The translations under genes were made by a program, and so were the position numbers. Shown here piece after piece: positions 6,351-7,581 of a DNA stretch of 7,581 nt. Below the pieces are notes generated by a model. It had not been told where the DNA came from, made no database searches, and saw only the letters and a program-made list of their open reading frames with translations. Location of the stretch: positions 1,097-8,677 of the forward strand of contig PLKY01000135.1 of NCBI GenBank assembly GCA_003140785.1. The letters run 5' to 3'. How positions within the stretch are numbered: the stretch's first letter is position 1; every line of letters starts with the position of its first letter. The DNA is from Acidobacteriaceae bacterium. GTDB lineage: Bacteria > Acidobacteriota > Terriglobia > Terriglobales > Acidobacteriaceae.

Positions 6351-6528
6351 CGCGCCGGACGAGGACAAGTGAGATCGCCGGCATGGTGACCATGATCAAC
6401 ATCATCGGCAGCACTGCCACTGTGCAGGCGATGTAGCCACACTGATGCAACGACTGAGCAAGAGCGATCTGGTCCAACGATCAGTTTCGTGTGAGAAGAA
6501 TGCCTTCAGAGCTTCAAGCTCTCTTGCC

Positions 6529-6678
6529 TCAGAGACCCCGGCGCCGGCCGGTGACCAGGTTGACCACTAGGACGATCAGCGCAATCACAAGCAGCAGGTG
6601 AATCAGGCTACCCGCAATGTGCAAGCTGAAGCCTAGAATCCAAAGAACCAACAAAATGACAAAAATCGTCCAGAGCAT
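6529..6678 (-). CDS. 49-residue hydrophobic membrane protein, DUF5670/lmo0937-like
   Basis: A very small protein starting MLWTIFVILLVLWILGF, with two hydrophobic segments (about residues 4-17 and 21-42) joined by a short turn around 'SLHIAG' and ending in a basic 'TGRRRGL'. This matches the compact two-helix lmo0937/DUF5670 type ('MLWTIFVILLVLWLLG...GG.IH.LLVIA.I.LL...GRR'), a widespread family without a known function, presumably in the inner membrane. ATG at 6676-6678 is preceded by AAGGGG with a 6-base gap, a good ribosome site. It follows the SYLF-domain gene on the same strand after 75 bp and could be read from the same transcript. A perfect 7-bp palindrome (6508-6522) lies just past the stop but has no T-run. 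Confidence 0.8.
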   Translation of the reverse strand: MLWTIFVILLVLWILGFSLHIAGSLIHLLLVIALIVLVVNLVTGRRRGL

Positions 6679-6691
6679 ACAAACCCCTTGT

Positions 6692-6730
6692 CCGCATTTG
6701 CGGCGCCCGAGACCCAGGATCCCGGGCGTC
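6692..6730 (-). other. Tandem hairpins between the SYLF gene and the small membrane gene
   Basis: Two inverted repeats fill the 75-bp gap. One has arms CGCCCG (6704-6709) and CGGGCG (6723-6728), extendable by a G-T and a G-C pair to 8 bp around a 13-base loop. The other is CCGCA-TT-TGCGG (6692-6703). They share bases 6702-6703, so they cannot both form fully. Neither is followed by a T-run on the minus strand, so they look more like processing, stabilising or attenuating structures than a strong terminator. Confidence 0.4.
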
Positions 6731-6753
6731 CGTAATTCATTTACACACGTCTG

Positions 6754-7449
6754 CTAGTTCGATGCAATCGCCTGTCTTTTTGCGTCCCTGACGGCATCGA
6801 TGAACGAACGTGCCGAAGCCGGCACGGCTACCTCGCCTTGCAGAATCCGGCGGGTCGAGACATCGTGTCCATAAACGGCTTCTGTGGAATCCTCGTCGCG
6901 GCGAATTGAAGCGCCATTCAGAGTAACTCCGGCAAAAGCCCCTTTGGCCCGCGAGTAAGTCAGGATCTCCGTGTCAAGTTTCCAGTTGGTATCGGCAGAG
7001 GCATGACGGCCAACCGGTCCGGCTGCCGCGGAAGCATCCGCGCCAAGCTCAAACCCGCTCCCGATCAACCGCTTCATCCCGTTGTCATTCTGGATGATCA
7101 TGACCAGGTCCACACCTTCAACGCCGATCTGCAAGCCCCAGCTGCCGCCTGTGATCGCAAAGAAAGCCGGCGCGCTCCATCCATTCGCCGTCCTGCACGT
7201 GGTCACACCGCGGCCATTCTCCGCGCCAAAAACAAACCCGCCCTTCAGTAGATGGGGCACAATGGCTACACAGCGTGCGTGTTCCAGAACTTCTTCCGGA
7301 ATGCCGCTATCCGGTGCGGCCATGATCTCGTGCAGCACTCTGCCCGCATGATCCAACCGGTTGTCCGTTGCTTCGCGATTCGGCTCTGCCCAGGCGGCGC
7401 TAGCCACACCCAGACTTACTAATGCAATTAATATTGCTAACTTCTTCAT
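6754..7449 (-). CDS. Secreted SYLF/Ysc84-domain lipid-binding-type protein
   Basis: A 231-residue exported protein. MKKLAILIALVSLGVASAAW is a standard signal peptide, with a likely cut after A21 (AWA|EPN) and no lipobox cysteine. The mature part is a SYLF/Ysc84 domain: 'RLDHAGRVLHEIM' first helix, 'IPEEVLEHARCVAIVPHL' and 'KGGFVFGAENGRGV' (the hallmark segment), 'WSAPAFFAITGGSWGLQIG', 'DLVMIIQN', 'GADASAAAGPVGR' and 'ILTYSRAKGAFAGVTLNGA', ending with '..EAVYGHDV' and a helical tail. SYLF domains bind phosphoinositides or actin in eukaryotes; bacterial secreted members have no defined role, so periplasmic or envelope lipid binding is inference. ATG at 7447-7449 is chosen over the longer frame from 7500 because AAGGTGAG lies just upstream and the signal peptide begins there. 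It looks intact and ordinary for a chromosome. Confidence 0.9.
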   Translation of the reverse strand: MKKLAILIALVSLGVASAAWAEPNREATDNRLDHAGRVLHEIMAAPDSGIPEEVLEHARCVAIVPHLLKGGFVFGAENGRGVTTCRTANGWSAPAFFAITGGSWGLQIGVEGVDLVMIIQNDNGMKRLIGSGFELGADASAAAGPVGRHASADTNWKLDTEILTYSRAKGAFAGVTLNGASIRRDEDSTEAVYGHDVSTRRILQGEVAVPASARSFIDAVRDAKRQAIASN

Positions 7450-7581
7450 GCATCTCACCTTTTTCCTACCCATGCGCAACGTCGCGTGCTCTAAGCCCAT
7501 GTGAGGCGCACAAGGTATCTCTTACGTTAGGTCGCTCGCCCGAATTGATCTGAGCAATACGGCTCAGGGAGTAGATGACGA

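Noticed and set aside
5745..6477. Long minus-strand open frames opposite the Fic gene.
   Set aside because: They are antisense shadows of a gene with clear family motifs and show no motif or ribosome site of their own.
6508..6522. Perfect 7-bp palindrome AGAGCTT-C-AAGCTCT after the small membrane gene as a terminator.
   Set aside because: One-base loop is too tight for that stem as drawn, it is not GC-rich, and no T-run follows on either strand.
7550..7567. Hairpin CTGAGC-AATACG-GCTCAG upstream of the SYLF gene as a terminator or operator.
   Set aside because: A 6-bp stem with no T-run and no repeat copy; the neighbouring gene lies outside the window, so no function can be supported.

Overview
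The window looks like accessory DNA from a GC-rich bacterium. It holds mobile-element debris on the left, a small autoregulated two-gene module in the middle right, and an ordinary two-gene chromosomal block at the right end. The pairing of a secreted SYLF-domain protein with a tiny DUF5670/lmo0937-type membrane protein is common in soil bacteria, notably Acidobacteriota. That is only a tentative hint about the host; nothing here fixes the taxon.

Left part (1-3162, all real genes on the minus strand). Read in the minus direction, a 5'-truncated tyrosine recombinase (2392-3162) is followed by an unrecognised 353-residue protein with a C-terminal helix-turn-helix (1181-2242). A roughly 0.5-kb stretch without a convincing gene comes next. 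Last is a tightly coupled pair: an excisionase-like HTH protein (411-641) and the N-terminal half of an ISL3-like transposase that runs off the left edge (1-406).

Middle (3098-4965) is a graveyard of gene fragments. An ISL3-family transposase lacks its C-terminus and runs straight into the integrase that lacks its N-terminus. Next to it lies the C-terminal third of a resolvase/invertase (minus strand), which abuts, almost to the base, the ligand-binding domain of a LacI-family regulator (plus strand). Both of those genes lost their 5' halves at the same point, near 4258. This records at least two deletion or rearrangement breakpoints.

Right-centre (5193-6350, plus strand) is the most interesting part: a 'mobile mystery protein A / B' pair. 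Protein A is an Xre-type HTH regulator. Protein B is a Fic-fold protein with a near-canonical Fic motif. A strong sigma70-type promoter precedes them. Three 18-bp imperfect palindromes (AATAG-N8-CTATT type) sit exactly 33 bp apart, and two of them overlap the -35 and -10 boxes. This looks like cooperative autorepression by protein A, as in toxin-antitoxin or restriction-modification control circuits.

Right end (6529-7449, minus strand): a secreted SYLF/Ysc84-domain protein is followed 75 bp downstream by a 49-residue hydrophobic DUF5670-like protein, with two hairpins in the gap.
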